Assembly: GCF_015471405.1 (NCBI RefSeq)
Contig: NZ_BLVZ01000002.1
Span: 372,001 to 436,000, forward strand
Direction: 5' to 3'
Source: Pseudomonas cichorii
GTDB taxonomy: Bacteria; Pseudomonadota; Gammaproteobacteria; Pseudomonadales; Pseudomonadaceae
Length of the DNA stretch: 64,000 nt
The translations under genes were made by a program, and so were the position numbers. Positions 18,970-28,381 of this stretch are shown here, in pieces (positions within the stretch are counted from its first letter, which is position 1; each line of letters opens with the position of its first letter). The notes beneath the pieces are model-generated. The model was not told the DNA's origin. It worked only from the letters and a program-made list of their open reading frames with translations, and made no database searches.

Positions 18970-19013
18970 TGCGGTATTCCAAACGACATATATCTATCGA
19001 ATATGCCGCCCCC

Positions 19014-19035
19014 TCGCGAATGAATTCGCTCCTAC
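19014..19035. repeat. REP element, single copy touching the pcaF stop
   Basis: TCGCGAATGAATTCGCTCCT plus AC, the same family as the REPIN 45 bp to the left. Its last bases overlap the stop codon of pcaF (19032-19034), so it may stabilise the 3' end of the pcaIJF message. Confidence 0.85.
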
Positions 19036-20243
19036 GCGGGTTGTACTTCGATTGCCAGCGCCAGCCCCTGCCCTACTCCTACGCACATGGTCGCCAGACC
19101 TTTGCGGCCGCCGGTCTTTTCCAGTTGGTGCAAGGCCGTCAACACCAGTCGGGCGCCACTCATGCCCAGTGGATGCCCCAGCGCAATCGCACCACCGTTC
19201 GGGTTGACCTGAGGTGCGTCATCGGCAAGCCCCAGTTCACGCAGCACTGCAAGCCCCTGGCTGGCGAAGGCTTCGTTGAGTTCGATGACATCGAAATCGG
19301 AAACAGCCAGCCCAAGACGCTCGACCAGTTTGCGTACCGCCGGGACCGGGCCGATGCCCATCACCCGAGGTGCAACACCGGCGCTGGCCATGCCCAGAAT
19401 CCGTGCCCGAGGCGTCAGGCCATGCTTCTTGACGGCTTCGGCCGAAGCCAGAATCAAGGCTGCCGCGCCGTCGTTGACGCCCGAGGCATTGCCAGCGGTA
19501 ACGGTTTTTTCCGGACCGTTGACAGGCTTGAGCCGGGCCAGCGTTTCCAGACTGGTGTCGGCGCGTGGATGTTCATCCTTGTCGACGATGGTTTCGCCCT
19601 TCTTGTGAGCGACCCGCACCGGCACGATCTCCTCCTCGAAAAAGCCCGCAGCCTGAGCAACGGCGGTGCGTTGCTGGCTGCGCAGGGCGAAAGCGTCCTG
19701 ATCGGCTCGAGAAATCTTGAAGTCATCCGCCACGTTGTCGGCGGTTTCCGGCATGGAATCGACACCGTATGCAGCCTTCATGGCCGGATTGACGAAGCGC
19801 CAGCCGATGGTGGTGTCTTCCAGCTTCATGTTGCGCGAGAACGCTGCATCGGCCTTACCCATGACAAACGGTGCGCGCGACATCGACTCGACGCCACCGG
19901 CAATCGCCAATTCCATCTCGCCTGCGGCAATGGCACGGAAGGCGGTGCCGATAGCGTCCATGCCCGAAGCGCACAACCGATTGAGGGTCACGCCGGGAAT
20001 GCTCGGCGGCAGGCCCGCCAGCAGAGCGGCCATGCGCGCAACGTTGCGGTTGTCTTCGCCTGCCTGGTTGGCGCAGCCAAGAAACACCTCGTCGACCTCC
20101 TCCCAGTTGACCGACGGGTTGCGCTCTATCAGAGCCTTGATCGGCACGGCCGCCAGGTCGTCGGCACGCACCGAAGACAGGCCACCGCCAAAACGTCCGA
20201 TAGGAGTACGAATCGCATCGCAGATAAAGACGTCACGCATCAT
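19032..20243 (-). CDS. pcaF: Beta-ketoadipyl-CoA thiolase
   Basis: 403 residues, a complete thiolase. The acyl-accepting cysteine lies in [13 protein letters not shown] (about residue 91), the histidine in [17 protein letters not shown] and the second catalytic cysteine in [11 protein letters not shown] near the C-terminus. It cleaves beta-ketoadipyl-CoA with CoA into succinyl-CoA and acetyl-CoA, the last step of the beta-ketoadipate pathway. Its start overlaps the pcaJ stop by 4 bp (ATGA). Confidence 0.94.
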   Translation of the reverse strand: MMRDVFICDAIRTPIGRFGGGLSSVRADDLAAVPIKALIERNPSVNWEEVDEVFLGCANQAGEDNRNVARMAALLAGLPPSIPGVTLNRLCASGMDAIGTAFRAIAAGEMELAIAGGVESMSRAPFVMGKADAAFSRNMKLEDTTIGWRFVNPAMKAAYGVDSMPETADNVADDFKISRADQDAFALRSQQRTAVAQAAGFFEEEIVPVRVAHKKGETIVDKDEHPRADTSLETLARLKPVNGPEKTVTAGNASGVNDGAAALILASAEAVKKHGLTPRARILGMASAGVAPRVMGIGPVPAVRKLVERLGLAVSDFDVIELNEAFASQGLAVLRELGLADDAPQVNPNGGAIALGHPLGMSGARLVLTALHQLEKTGGRKGLATMCVGVGQGLALAIEVQPA

Positions 20244-21019
20244 GCTTCTCCTGCAACCTGACCGTGAGCCGCCGCGGTTCGAGCTTCCAGCTCACGCAGG
20301 GCATTGAGTTCCACGTCAGTGGGCTCTTCGGAGTAAACGACCTGCTCGGCAAAACGGATTTCCCAGCCGGTGGCCGCAATGACCTGTTCACGAGTGACAC
20401 CCGGATGCAGCGTAGTCACAACGAATTCGTTGGTGCCGGTTTCCGGCTCCATGATGCACAGGTCCGTGATGATCCCTACAGGTCCCGCACCCGGCAGCCC
20501 AAGGCGCTTGCGCGAGTCGCCGCCTTCGCCATGGCCGACAGAGGTCACGAAGTCGAGCTTGTTGACGAACGAGCGGGCCGACTGCTTGAGAATGATCAGT
20601 ACAGACTTGGCAGAACCGGCGATTTCCGGCGCGCCACCGGCACCCGGCAAGCGGACTTTCGGGTTGTGGTAATCGCCCACGACCGTGGTGTTGATATTGC
20701 CGAAACGGTCGACCTGAGCCGCCCCCAGAAAGCCCACATCCACGCGCCCGCCTTGCAACCAGTAACGGAAGATTTCGCTGGTGGCGACCACGGTGTCAGC
20801 CGTTTCGGCCAACTCGCCATCACCAATCGACAGCGGCAATACGCTCGGCTTGGCACCAATCGGGCCGGACTCGTAGATAAGCACCACATCCGGCGAAGAG
20901 GTCAGGCGCGCAAGGTTCGCAGCCTTGGAAGGCAGGCCGATGCCCACGAAACAGACCGCGCCATTACGCAAGCGGCGGGCGGCGGCAATAGTCATCATTT
21001 CACTGGTGGTGTAAGTCAT
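20240..21019 (-). CDS. pcaJ: 3-oxoadipate CoA-transferase subunit B
   Basis: 259 residues, family I CoA-transferase beta subunit. The catalytic glutamate lies in the [13 protein letters not shown] segment (about residue 50), and IYESG matches the family signature. It forms a complex with PcaI and moves CoA from succinyl-CoA to beta-ketoadipate. Start and pcaI stop overlap (TAATG); pcaF follows with a 4-bp overlap. Confidence 0.93.
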   Translation of the reverse strand: MTYTTSEMMTIAAARRLRNGAVCFVGIGLPSKAANLARLTSSPDVVLIYESGPIGAKPSVLPLSIGDGELAETADTVVATSEIFRYWLQGGRVDVGFLGAAQVDRFGNINTTVVGDYHNPKVRLPGAGGAPEIAGSAKSVLIILKQSARSFVNKLDFVTSVGHGEGGDSRKRLGLPGAGPVGIITDLCIMEPETGTNEFVVTTLHPGVTREQVIAATGWEIRFAEQVVYSEEPTDVELNALRELEARTAAAHGQVAGEA

Positions 21020-21876
21020 TATTTTGCCTCCGCAGCGCTGGCCAACTTGCTCTGGAACTCACTGAAATCCGCCGTGCCATGAATGTATTCGGCAATCCAG
21101 GCGGTGAAACTCTCGCGGTCCCGGGCAATAGGGTCCCAGGCTTGATAGAAAGGATTGTCCCGCTCGTAGTAGCCGTGGGCGTAGGACGGATGCGCACCGC
21201 CCGGCACAAGACAGACAGCGCTCAACGCCCAGGTCGGCAATACGCAGGAGTTCATCGGAGCCTTGAGGTCGTCGACTATTTCTTCGACCGTCACGATGCA
21301 GCGCTTGGCAGACAGGGCCGCTTCCTTTTGCGCACCGAGAATGCCCCACAGCAGCACGTTGCCCTTGCGGTCGGCTTTCTGGGCGTGGATCACCGTGACA
21401 TCCGGGCGCACCGAAGGCACGGCAGCCAGCACTTCACCGGTAAACGGACAGGTCACGGTCTTGATAAGCGGGTTGACCTTGGGCAAGTCGGAGCCGGCGT
21501 AAGCACGCAGCACTGCGAACGGCAAACCCGACGCACCGGCCACGTAGGCGTTGGCCAGGTCGGCATGGCTGTGCTCTTCGATTTCAATCGCATGAGGCCA
21601 CTGTTTTTCGACCGCATCACGCAAACGGTGCAAAGAGCCAACGCCCGGATTACCGCCCCACGAAAAAATCAGCCGTTTCGCACAACCGGCACCGATCAAT
21701 TGGTCGTAGATCAAATCCGGCGTCATACGGACCAGCGTCAGGTCTTTTTTGCCCTGACGAATGATTTCATGACCAGCAGCCGTAGGAATCAAATGCGTGA
21801 AGCCTTCCAGTGCAACGGTATCGCCGTCGTTGACCAGTTGCTTCACTGCATCGCGTAGAGAAAGAATTTCAGCCAT
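21019..21876 (-). CDS. pcaI: 3-oxoadipate CoA-transferase subunit A
   Basis: 285 residues, CoA-transferase alpha subunit. The glycine-rich CoA-binding region is near residue 75 (FSWGGNPGVGSLHRL), preceded by DGDTVALEGFTHLIP. It is the first gene of the pcaIJF unit and is preceded by a pair of PcaR boxes (21970-22001), so it is expected to be induced by beta-ketoadipate. Its length is somewhat above the E. coli-type alpha subunits but usual for the Pseudomonas PcaI/CatI group. Confidence 0.93.
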   Translation of the reverse strand: MAEILSLRDAVKQLVNDGDTVALEGFTHLIPTAAGHEIIRQGKKDLTLVRMTPDLIYDQLIGAGCAKRLIFSWGGNPGVGSLHRLRDAVEKQWPHAIEIEEHSHADLANAYVAGASGLPFAVLRAYAGSDLPKVNPLIKTVTCPFTGEVLAAVPSVRPDVTVIHAQKADRKGNVLLWGILGAQKEAALSAKRCIVTVEEIVDDLKAPMNSCVLPTWALSAVCLVPGGAHPSYAHGYYERDNPFYQAWDPIARDRESFTAWIAEYIHGTADFSEFQSKLASAAEAK

Positions 21877-21969
21877 GAGGTGCTCCCGAACCCAACATCA
21901 CGTTCAATGATCAGCGCGAAGAGCGCCGCAATGAAAATGAGGTTATGCCTGAGCACGGTCGCAAACAAT

Positions 21970-22001
21970 CCGATAATCGACTAAGCGTTCGATAATCGAA
22001 C
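21970..22001. promoter_or_regulatory. Paired PcaR boxes upstream of pcaI
   Basis: GTTCGATAATCGAAC (21987-22001) is a perfect palindrome differing by one base from the published P. putida PcaR box GTTCGATAATCGCAC. A second core CGATAATCG lies at 21971-21979, 19 bp away. Confidence 0.85.
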
Positions 22002-22024
22002 GCATTAAAAAGCGACTACAGCGA

Positions 22025-22870
22025 TCAGGTAAACAGTTGCGTGCTCAAGTCCCGGCTCGCATCGAGCATGATCGGCAAGAACCGCTGCTCCAGCTCGCTG
22101 CGGGCCACTCGCCCGGCACTGGTGCTGACATTCAGCGCAGCCAGCACCTGACCCGATGCGTCATAAACAGGTACGGCAATCGAGCGCAGCCCTTGCTCCA
22201 GTTCCTGATCGACGATGCACCAGCCTTGCTGGCGAACCAGTTGCAGACATTCGAGAAGTGCTTCGGGAGTGCGAATGGTGCGGCTGGTCTTGGGCTGTAA
22301 ATCCACATGATCCAGATATTCACGCAACGACACATCATCCAGCGCCGCCAGCAGGATACGTCCCATGGACGTGCAATAAGCCGGCAAGCGACCACCGACA
22401 GACAGATCGACGGAAATGAGCCGCTGGGTGGTTGCCGAGCGGGCGATATAAAGAATGTCATCGCCTTCGAGGGTCGCCATGTTGCAGGCCTCATGCAGCA
22501 TATCGCTCATGCGGTCCAGATAAGGCTGGGAAGAAACCGCCAGAGGGGTCGAGGACAGATAGGCATGACCCAGTGTCAGGACCTTGGGCAACAATGAGTA
22601 GGTTCGACCGTCTGTCGTCGCGTAACCCAGCTTGATCAGCGTATGCAGACAACGCCGAACCGCAGCCCGGGGAATTTCCGTGCGATGGCTGATCTGGGCA
22701 ATGGTCAGATGCCGCTTGCGCTCCTGGAAGGCATGAATCACTGCCAGGCCACGTGCCAGTGACGTCATGAAATCGGGGTCGCCGGTCAGTGCCTGAATAC
22801 GTTTTGCAGGCGATGCCACGATAGGCGGTGCCAGCGATGCAAAAGAATTACGCAGTTCATCATTATTCAT
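22025..22870 (-). CDS. pcaR: IclR-family activator of the pca genes, PcaR
   Basis: 281 residues. An N-terminal winged helix-turn-helix (about residues 40-95, LTIAQISHRTEIPRAAVRRCLHTLIKLGYA) is followed by the IclR effector domain (from about residue 115 to the end, including YCTSMGRILLAAL). Known PcaR binds beta-ketoadipate and activates pcaIJ and pcaF-type operons while repressing itself. The ATG at 22870 is chosen because AGAGGTG lies 7 bp upstream; a TTG at 22879 is less likely. PcaR boxes lie in front of both pcaR and pcaI. Confidence 0.93.
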   Translation of the reverse strand: MNNDELRNSFASLAPPIVASPAKRIQALTGDPDFMTSLARGLAVIHAFQERKRHLTIAQISHRTEIPRAAVRRCLHTLIKLGYATTDGRTYSLLPKVLTLGHAYLSSTPLAVSSQPYLDRMSDMLHEACNMATLEGDDILYIARSATTQRLISVDLSVGGRLPAYCTSMGRILLAALDDVSLREYLDHVDLQPKTSRTIRTPEALLECLQLVRQQGWCIVDQELEQGLRSIAVPVYDASGQVLAALNVSTSAGRVARSELEQRFLPIMLDASRDLSTQLFT

Positions 22871-22953
22871 TGCCAACACCTCTGTAACAGCTCTCAGGCC
22901 TTGTAAACCGCTGGCTTCAGCCCCTTTTCAAGGGGTTCTGCGAAGCCCGGATT

Positions 22954-22987
22954 GTGCGATTATCGAACCAATGGCCGATAATCGCAA
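22954..22987. promoter_or_regulatory. Paired PcaR boxes upstream of pcaR
   Basis: GTGCGATTATCGAAC (22954-22968) is the exact reverse complement of the published P. putida box. A second core CGATAATCG is at 22976-22984, again 19 bp away, the same spacing as at pcaI. This fits autoregulation. Confidence 0.87.
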
Positions 22988-23014
22988 TTGACCCGTCGCA
23001 AATATACTTATACC

Positions 23015-23112
23015 TTTACGTCTGCCATGAAGTGACTTCTTGGAAATCCTGGTCAGGTACCCACTAAGAAGTCCAAGGCAGCGGCCTTGCCCACGAAGCA
23101 AGGCCGTTTTCA
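23015..23112 (+). ncRNA. Candidate small RNA or structured leader with intrinsic terminator
   Basis: GACTTCTT (23034-23041) pairs with AAGAAGTC (23066-23073). Right after it CGGCCTTGC (23082-23090) pairs with GCAAGGCCG (23098-23106), followed by TTTTC, an intrinsic terminator. No gene that this terminator could serve reads rightward into it; pcaR is divergent. A weak promoter-like TTGACC (22988) and TATACC (23009) lie upstream. A transcript of about 90 nt would result. The family is not recognised. Confidence 0.42.
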
Positions 23113-23666
23113 TTAGAGCGATCCAGACTGCGACATCCTGACGCACCCCTCAATGATCACTCGATAAATCGCCTCTCTCATTTTCATTTGAATTTTGTCG
23201 CCAGTATTCTGTCCCGGCGCATCAGACTTTCATCGATGAAAGTTCTGTCATATTCATTACTCACCAAAACTTCGGAAGAGTCTCACAAAAAAAACAATAT
23301 TCATGAAATCTCATGGCGTCCGGACAACGCCTATAGTTGACGAGACTGAACTTCTTGGAGATAGTATCGATCACTTGATTGGCGATACCTTGCCCTCCTG
23401 CGCAACATGCAGTTAATTTTTCGGTGCAAGGACCAGTCAACGTTAAGCATTAGCGCCCAACCCAAAAACGAATGTCGCTACGACAGCTGTTTTTTCTGGT
23501 GCCCCGTAGCCGCGAGCAGCAACGTGTCAAAGGCCTTGTGAAAAAGCCGGAATCCCTGCGTGGCCAGACAGCCACGAATGTATTTCGCCGGTCAGCTCAC
23601 ACGAGCGAACACTTTTGCGTGCTCAGCGTTATCACCAGACTCAATTGACTTAGATCAGGTAACTCA
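23113..23666. other. Gene-poor stretch before the 65-residue gene
   Basis: About 550 bp. I see no supportable protein gene. A 58-codon ATG frame at 23472-23648 lacks a ribosome site. An imperfect hairpin, ACTTTCATCGATGAAAGT, sits near 23227-23244. An A-run occurs near 23288. It may hold further regulatory sequence for the genes to the right. Confidence 0.4.
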
Positions 23667-23864
23667 GTGACTAAAGATGAACTGCGCGCGGAACTTGAGC
23701 GCCAGGAGCAACGTTACAAGGATGTCTACGGCGGGGAAGTCACCACCTATGCCGCGCAACCCGAACCGGAACGCAAGCCTTGGCGTAAAAGAGCCAGTCT
23801 TCTGGATCAGGCTTTCAAACAAGAGTTGCAGAAGATGGAAAAAGACCTGAAAGAAGAGACATAG
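23667..23864 (+). CDS. Small charged hypothetical protein
   Basis: 65 residues from a GTG start, rich in Glu, Lys and Arg, predicted alpha-helical at both ends (ELRAELERQEQRYKDVYGGE and FKQELQKMEKDLKEE). No membrane segment or cysteine. Codon use is that of a coding region and the frame is free of rare codons. Orthologues with this character occur in pseudomonads as unnamed proteins. Its place before pit suggests nothing certain about function. Confidence 0.55.
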   Translation: MTKDELRAELERQEQRYKDVYGGEVTTYAAQPEPERKPWRKRASLLDQAFKQELQKMEKDLKEET

Positions 23865-24062
23865 GTCTGAACGGGCTTCAGCCGTTCGCCCAGACCTGAA
23901 AATGCCAGCCACACAGGCGTCACCGTCCCATTGAGCAATCATTCGGGCACCTGTGGCATGCCTTTTTTTTGACTTTAATCGATACCAATCAGCGGCTGGC
24001 AAGTCGATCCGTATTTTTTCTGTCATAATCGCGCCCCCTTCAGACCGGGTCAGAAAACCTAC

Positions 24063-25535
24063 ATGATCGATTTATTCAGCGGGCTAGATGCTTGGGTGTT
24101 AGTGAGCCTGTTGCTCGCCCTGGCATTCGTCCTAACGTTCGAGTTCATCAACGGCTTTCATGACACCGCCAACGCGGTGGCGACAGTCATTTACACCAAG
24201 GCAATGCCGCCTCATCTGGCCGTGTTCTTCTCGGGTGTGTTCAACTTTCTCGGCGTCCTGCTGGGCGGTGTCGGCGTGGCCTATGCCATCGTCCACCTGC
24301 TTCCGGTGGAAATGCTGATCAACGTCAACACAGGACACGGGCTGGCGATGGTGTTCTCGCTGCTGGCTGCCGCGATCGCCTGGAACCTGGGGACGTGGTA
24401 CTTCGGTATCCCGGCATCGAGTTCCCATACGCTGATCGGCTCGATCCTTGGCGTGGGTCTGGCCAACGCCCTGATCAACGACATCCCCCTGAGCGAGGGC
24501 GTCAACTGGCAGAAAGCGATGGATATCGGCGCATCGCTGGTGTTCTCGCCACTGGCTGGCTTCCTGGTGGCGGGCCTGGTGCTCATCGCACTGAAATGGT
24601 GGCGCCCCCTGTCCAAGATGCACAAGACGCCTGAACAGCGTCGCAAGATCGACGACAAGAAGCACCCACCGTTCTGGAACCGTCTGGTACTGGTCATTTC
24701 GGCCATGGCCGTCAGCTTTGTACACGGCTCCAACGATGGCCAGAAAGGTATCGGCCTGATCATGCTGGTATTGATCGGTATCGTGCCAAGCCAGTTCGTA
24801 CTGGACCTCAACAGCACGACCTACCAGATCGAGCGCACCCGGGATGCAACCCTGCACCTGAGCCAGTTCTATCAGCGCAACAGCAACACGCTGGGCGAAT
24901 ACCTGGCCATGGGCAAGTCGTTCAAGGGCGACCTGCCATCCAGTTCCGCATGTAACCCGGAGCAGACCGAGCCAACCATCGACGCACTGCTCGACACATT
25001 GAAAGGCGTTGCCGATTACCACTCGCTGTCTTCCGAGCAACGCATCGAGGTACGTCGCTACCTGCTTTGCCTGGATGACACTGCACGCAAGGTCGGCAAG
25101 TTGCCAAACCTGGGCGCTCGTGAAAAATCCGACCTGGAAAAACTTCGCAAGGACCTGACCGGTACGACCGAATACGCACCGTTCTGGGTAATCCTGGCCG
25201 TTGCACTGGCGCTGGGTATCGGCACCATGGTCGGCTGGAAACGTGTGGTACTGACCATTGGCGAGAAGATCGGCAAGCAAGGCATGACTTACGCTCAAGG
25301 CATGTCTGCGCAGATCACCACAGCCTGCGCAATTGGTATGGCCAACATCTTCAGCCTGCCCGTTTCGACCACCCACATCCTGTCGTCGGGTGTTGCCGGA
25401 ACCATGGTTGCCAACAGGAGCGGCCTGCAAGGCGGCACCGTACGTACGATTCTGCTGGCCTGGGTCCTGACCCTTCCAGCCACTGTCGCACTGTCGGCCT
25501 GTCTGTTCTGGCTCGCGTCCAAAGCGCTGGCCTGA
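24063..25535 (+). CDS. pit: Low-affinity inorganic phosphate transporter, PiT family
   Basis: 490 residues. The duplicated PiT signatures are present: EFINGFHDTANAVATVIYTKAMPP near the N-terminus and SFVHGSNDGQKGIGLIMLVLIG in the middle. About 10 membrane segments flank a central soluble insert of some 130 residues (roughly 250-370). The C-terminal VSTTHILSSGVAGTMVANRSG echoes IPASSSHTLIGSILGVG in the first half. The family carries metal-phosphate with protons across the inner membrane. It is a single-gene unit ended by a strong hairpin at 25545. Confidence 0.93.
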   Translation: MIDLFSGLDAWVLVSLLLALAFVLTFEFINGFHDTANAVATVIYTKAMPPHLAVFFSGVFNFLGVLLGGVGVAYAIVHLLPVEMLINVNTGHGLAMVFSLLAAAIAWNLGTWYFGIPASSSHTLIGSILGVGLANALINDIPLSEGVNWQKAMDIGASLVFSPLAGFLVAGLVLIALKWWRPLSKMHKTPEQRRKIDDKKHPPFWNRLVLVISAMAVSFVHGSNDGQKGIGLIMLVLIGIVPSQFVLDLNSTTYQIERTRDATLHLSQFYQRNSNTLGEYLAMGKSFKGDLPSSSACNPEQTEPTIDALLDTLKGVADYHSLSSEQRIEVRRYLLCLDDTARKVGKLPNLGAREKSDLEKLRKDLTGTTEYAPFWVILAVALALGIGTMVGWKRVVLTIGEKIGKQGMTYAQGMSAQITTACAIGMANIFSLPVSTTHILSSGVAGTMVANRSGLQGGTVRTILLAWVLTLPATVALSACLFWLASKALA

Positions 25536-25544
25536 TGCTCCATA

Positions 25545-25572
25545 CAAAGGCGGTGCGCACGCACCGCCTTTG
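25545..25572. terminator. Bidirectional terminator-like hairpin between pit and the HerA-like gene
   Basis: CAAAGGCGGTGCG and CGCACCGCCTTTG, a perfect 13-bp stem with a 2-base loop. It sits between two convergent genes and has no long T run. Confidence 0.7.
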
Positions 25573-25577
25573 ACGCC

Positions 25578-27065
25578 TTACCTGCGCTTCTTGCCGCCCA
25601 GCAACGACCCCATCAAACCCCGCACCAGCTCACGACCCAATTGAGTCGCCGCCTGACGCATGGCATTTTTCACCGCCTGCCCTGCAACGCTTCCCAGAAA
25701 CTCACTGGCCTTGTCCCCGAAACTTTCCGACTCCTGCGTGTTTGCGGCAGGTGCATCGGCCTGACTCGGTTCGCTCGCTTTGCGGGTGACCAGTATTTCG
25801 TAGGCCGACTCCCGGTCGACAGGCCTGTCATAGCGCCCCGCCAGAGGCGACTGGCTGATAAGGCTGACACGCTCGGCTTCGCTCAGCGGCCCGATGCGCG
25901 ATTGAGGAGGAGCCACAAGAACCCGCTGGACCATGGCCGGCGTACCCTTGTCCTGCAAGGTGCCCACCAGCGCTTCACCGATTCCCAGCTCAGTCAGCAC
26001 ACTCAATGCATCGAACTCAGGGTTGGGCCTGAAACCATCGGCTACTGCACGCAGCGACTTCTGCTCCTTGGCCGTAAACGCTCGAAGCCCGTGCTGAATA
26101 CGCAGCCCCAACTGCGCCAGAATGTCATCCGGCAGGTCACCGGGCGACTGAGTGACGAAATACACACCGACACCCTTGGAGCGAATCAGACGCACCACCT
26201 GTTCAAGCCGCTCCTGCAAGGCCTTGGGCGTATCGGCAAACAACAGATGCGCTTCATCGAAGAACAGCGCCAGCAGCGGCTTGTCTGCATCGCCACGCTC
26301 AGGCAATTGCTCGAAGAGTTCTGCCAGCAACCACAGCAGGAAAGTGGCGTAGACCTTGGGGGCTTCGTGTACCAGGCGGCTGGCGTCCAGCAGATGAATG
26401 CGCCCTCGCCCGTCGCTGGCAGGCCGCAGGATATCTTCCAGTTGCAAGGCCGGCTCACCAAACAAGGCTTCTGCGCCCTGCTGCTCCAGAACCGCGAGAC
26501 GCCGCTGCAAGGCCTGGCTGGAACCGGTAGTCATCAGCGCGCCATCTTCCCCCAGCAACTGCGGGTTATCGCGCAAATGGTTGAGCAGTGCCTTGAGGTC
26601 CTTGATATCCAGCAGCAGAAGGCCTTCACGATCAGCCACCTTGAAGGCTGCGTACAACGCCGATTGCTGGCTGTCGCTCAGTTCAAGCAGATTGCCCAGC
26701 AACAACGGCCCCATTTCACTCAATGTCGTGCGCAAGGGATGGCCGGACTTGCCGTCAATATCCCACAGCGTTACTGGATATCCCTGAGGCTTGTGATTGA
26801 GCCAGGGCATCCCGGCAATCCGTTCGGCAATCTTGCCCTGAGGATTGCCCGCTGCCCCCAGCCCGCAGAGATCGCCCTTGATATCCGCGGCGAATACGGC
26901 CACGCCGGCATCGCTGAAGGCTTCAGCCAGACGCTGCAAGGTGACCGTCTTGCCAGTCCCGGTTGCACCGGCCACCAGACCATGACGATTGGTCAGGCGC
27001 AAAGCCTGAAAGACCGGTTGCCCACCAAGGTCGGCCCCCAACGCAATTTCCTGAGAATCGGGCAT
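25578..27065 (-). CDS. HerA-like ATPase (DUF853, YjgR type)
   Basis: 495 residues. Walker A is GATGTGKTVTLQRLAEAF (about residue 33). The Walker B region is LLALFFDEAHLLFADTPKAL (about residue 265). An arginine-rich sensor region follows (RSKGVGVYFVTQSPGDLPDDIL), and the C-terminus is basic. This is the DUF853 helicase HerA-like group, related to hexameric DNA pumps, found across proteobacteria. Its cellular role is not established. It is a monocistronic gene with no nuclease partner (NurA) beside it, unlike archaeal HerA. Confidence 0.85.
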   Translation of the reverse strand: MPDSQEIALGADLGGQPVFQALRLTNRHGLVAGATGTGKTVTLQRLAEAFSDAGVAVFAADIKGDLCGLGAAGNPQGKIAERIAGMPWLNHKPQGYPVTLWDIDGKSGHPLRTTLSEMGPLLLGNLLELSDSQQSALYAAFKVADREGLLLLDIKDLKALLNHLRDNPQLLGEDGALMTTGSSQALQRRLAVLEQQGAEALFGEPALQLEDILRPASDGRGRIHLLDASRLVHEAPKVYATFLLWLLAELFEQLPERGDADKPLLALFFDEAHLLFADTPKALQERLEQVVRLIRSKGVGVYFVTQSPGDLPDDILAQLGLRIQHGLRAFTAKEQKSLRAVADGFRPNPEFDALSVLTELGIGEALVGTLQDKGTPAMVQRVLVAPPQSRIGPLSEAERVSLISQSPLAGRYDRPVDRESAYEILVTRKASEPSQADAPAANTQESESFGDKASEFLGSVAGQAVKNAMRQAATQLGRELVRGLMGSLLGGKKRR

Positions 27066-27268
27066 GTCATCACCTTCTCATGCACATCATGCAGAGCTGT
27101 TGGAAATAGCTGACCGCCAGCCAGCCGCTTTTTATAGAACGCATAGTATTGACCAGTTTCAACAAGGCTGACTGCCATCCTCCCGCCGGGCGGCGGGATT
27201 TGCACGCGAACATCTATTCTTGTGGGAGGTCAAGGAAAGAACTGCCATTGATCGCAGGAGTGCCAACT

Positions 27269-28381
27269 GTGCATATCGCCGACATGACCATGTTCTACGC
27301 CCCCGCCAGCGGTGGAGTACGCACTTACCTCGATGCCAAGCACCGCCGCCTTGAGCGCTACCCGGATGTGCGCCACAGCCTGCTGATCCCCGGTGCCTGC
27401 TCAAGCCATAACGACGGGGTTTATAAAGTGGCCGCTCCTGCCTTGCCGTTCAGCAATGGTTACCGCTTTCCGTTACGGGTATCGCCCTGGCGCAATGTAT
27501 TGCATAGCCTGCAACCGGACCTGATAGAAGTCGGCGATGCCTACCTCACTGCCTGGGCGGCACTCGATGCCCGGCGGCAACTGGAAGTGCCGGTGATCGG
27601 CTTCTATCACTCGGATCTGCCATTGTTGGTCAGCAACCGCATGGGCCACTGGATGGGGACCAGTGTCGAAGCCTACATCAGCAAGTTATACGGCAACTTC
27701 GACCGGGTATTGGCGCCCAGTCAGATCATGGCTGACAAGTTGATATCCCTGGGCGTAGAAAATGTTTATACACAGCCCCTGGGCGTCGATCTGGAGACAT
27801 TCAACCCCCGCCATCGAAACCCGGACATCAGAACTGAACTCGGCTTGAACGAACATACCCATCTGCTGATATTTGCCGGGCGCGGCTCGAAAGAGAAAAA
27901 GTTGCCGGTCTTGCTTGAATGCATGCGCCAACTTGGCCCGCACTATCACCTGTTGCTGGTGGGTTCACATATGCCGGTCCAGGTGCCGGACAATGTTTCG
28001 GTTATCGGACGCTTCTGCAACACCAGGCTGCTGGCACAACTGCTGGCCAGTGCCGATGCCCTGGTACATGCAGGCGATCAGGAGACTTTCGGCCTGGTAA
28101 TCCTTGAAGCCATGGCCAGCGGCATTCCCGTAATTGCCGTCGCGGCCGGGGCTTTTACTGAAATAGTAAAACCGGAGTGCGGCTTGTTGTGTCATGCGAA
28201 TGATCCCCAGGCGATGGCCTTCGCCGTTCGCGAGTTGTTCAGCCATGACACGCAGCAGAAAGGCCTGGCGGCTCGACGCCATGTCGAGGAGCGTTACAGT
28301 TGGGATAACGTGATCAGCGGCCTGCTCGAACATTATCGAGCAGTCCTGGGCTGTCGCCTGCCAGCACTCGCCCATGGCTGA
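27269..28381 (+). CDS. Glycosyltransferase, GT4 (GT-B fold) type
   Basis: 370 residues. It starts at GTG 27269 (VHIADMTMFYAPASGG) with AGGAG 8 bp upstream; the longer frame to 27149 has no ribosome site. The N-terminal donor-independent domain has the GGVRTYLDAKHRRL acceptor loop. The C-terminal nucleotide-sugar domain shows LLIFAGRGSKEKKLPVLLECM, then HAGDQETFGLVILEAMASGIPVIA, the E-x7-E type signature of GT4. Enzymes of this subgroup glucosylate lipids or polysaccharide precursors. It overlaps the next gene by 8 bp and is likely co-transcribed. The acceptor is unknown. Confidence 0.85.
   Translation: MHIADMTMFYAPASGGVRTYLDAKHRRLERYPDVRHSLLIPGACSSHNDGVYKVAAPALPFSNGYRFPLRVSPWRNVLHSLQPDLIEVGDAYLTAWAALDARRQLEVPVIGFYHSDLPLLVSNRMGHWMGTSVEAYISKLYGNFDRVLAPSQIMADKLISLGVENVYTQPLGVDLETFNPRHRNPDIRTELGLNEHTHLLIFAGRGSKEKKLPVLLECMRQLGPHYHLLLVGSHMPVQVPDNVSVIGRFCNTRLLAQLLASADALVHAGDQETFGLVILEAMASGIPVIAVAAGAFTEIVKPECGLLCHANDPQAMAFAVRELFSHDTQQKGLAARRHVEERYSWDNVISGLLEHYRAVLGCRLPALAHG

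Noticed and set aside
18539..19207. Plus-strand frame of 222 codons across the pcaT start and REP elements
   Set aside because: It spans repeats and antisense of pcaT and pcaF; no domain.
22928..23146. 72-codon minus-strand frame overlapping PcaR boxes
   Set aside because: It runs across operator sequences and the terminator hairpin and has no ribosome site.
23472..23648. 58-codon ATG frame before the 65-residue gene
   Set aside because: No ribosome site, no recognisable pattern; kept only as a note.
24132..25547. Long minus-strand open frame (471 codons) opposite pit
   Set aside because: Antisense shadow of the phosphate transporter with no domain pattern or ribosome site.
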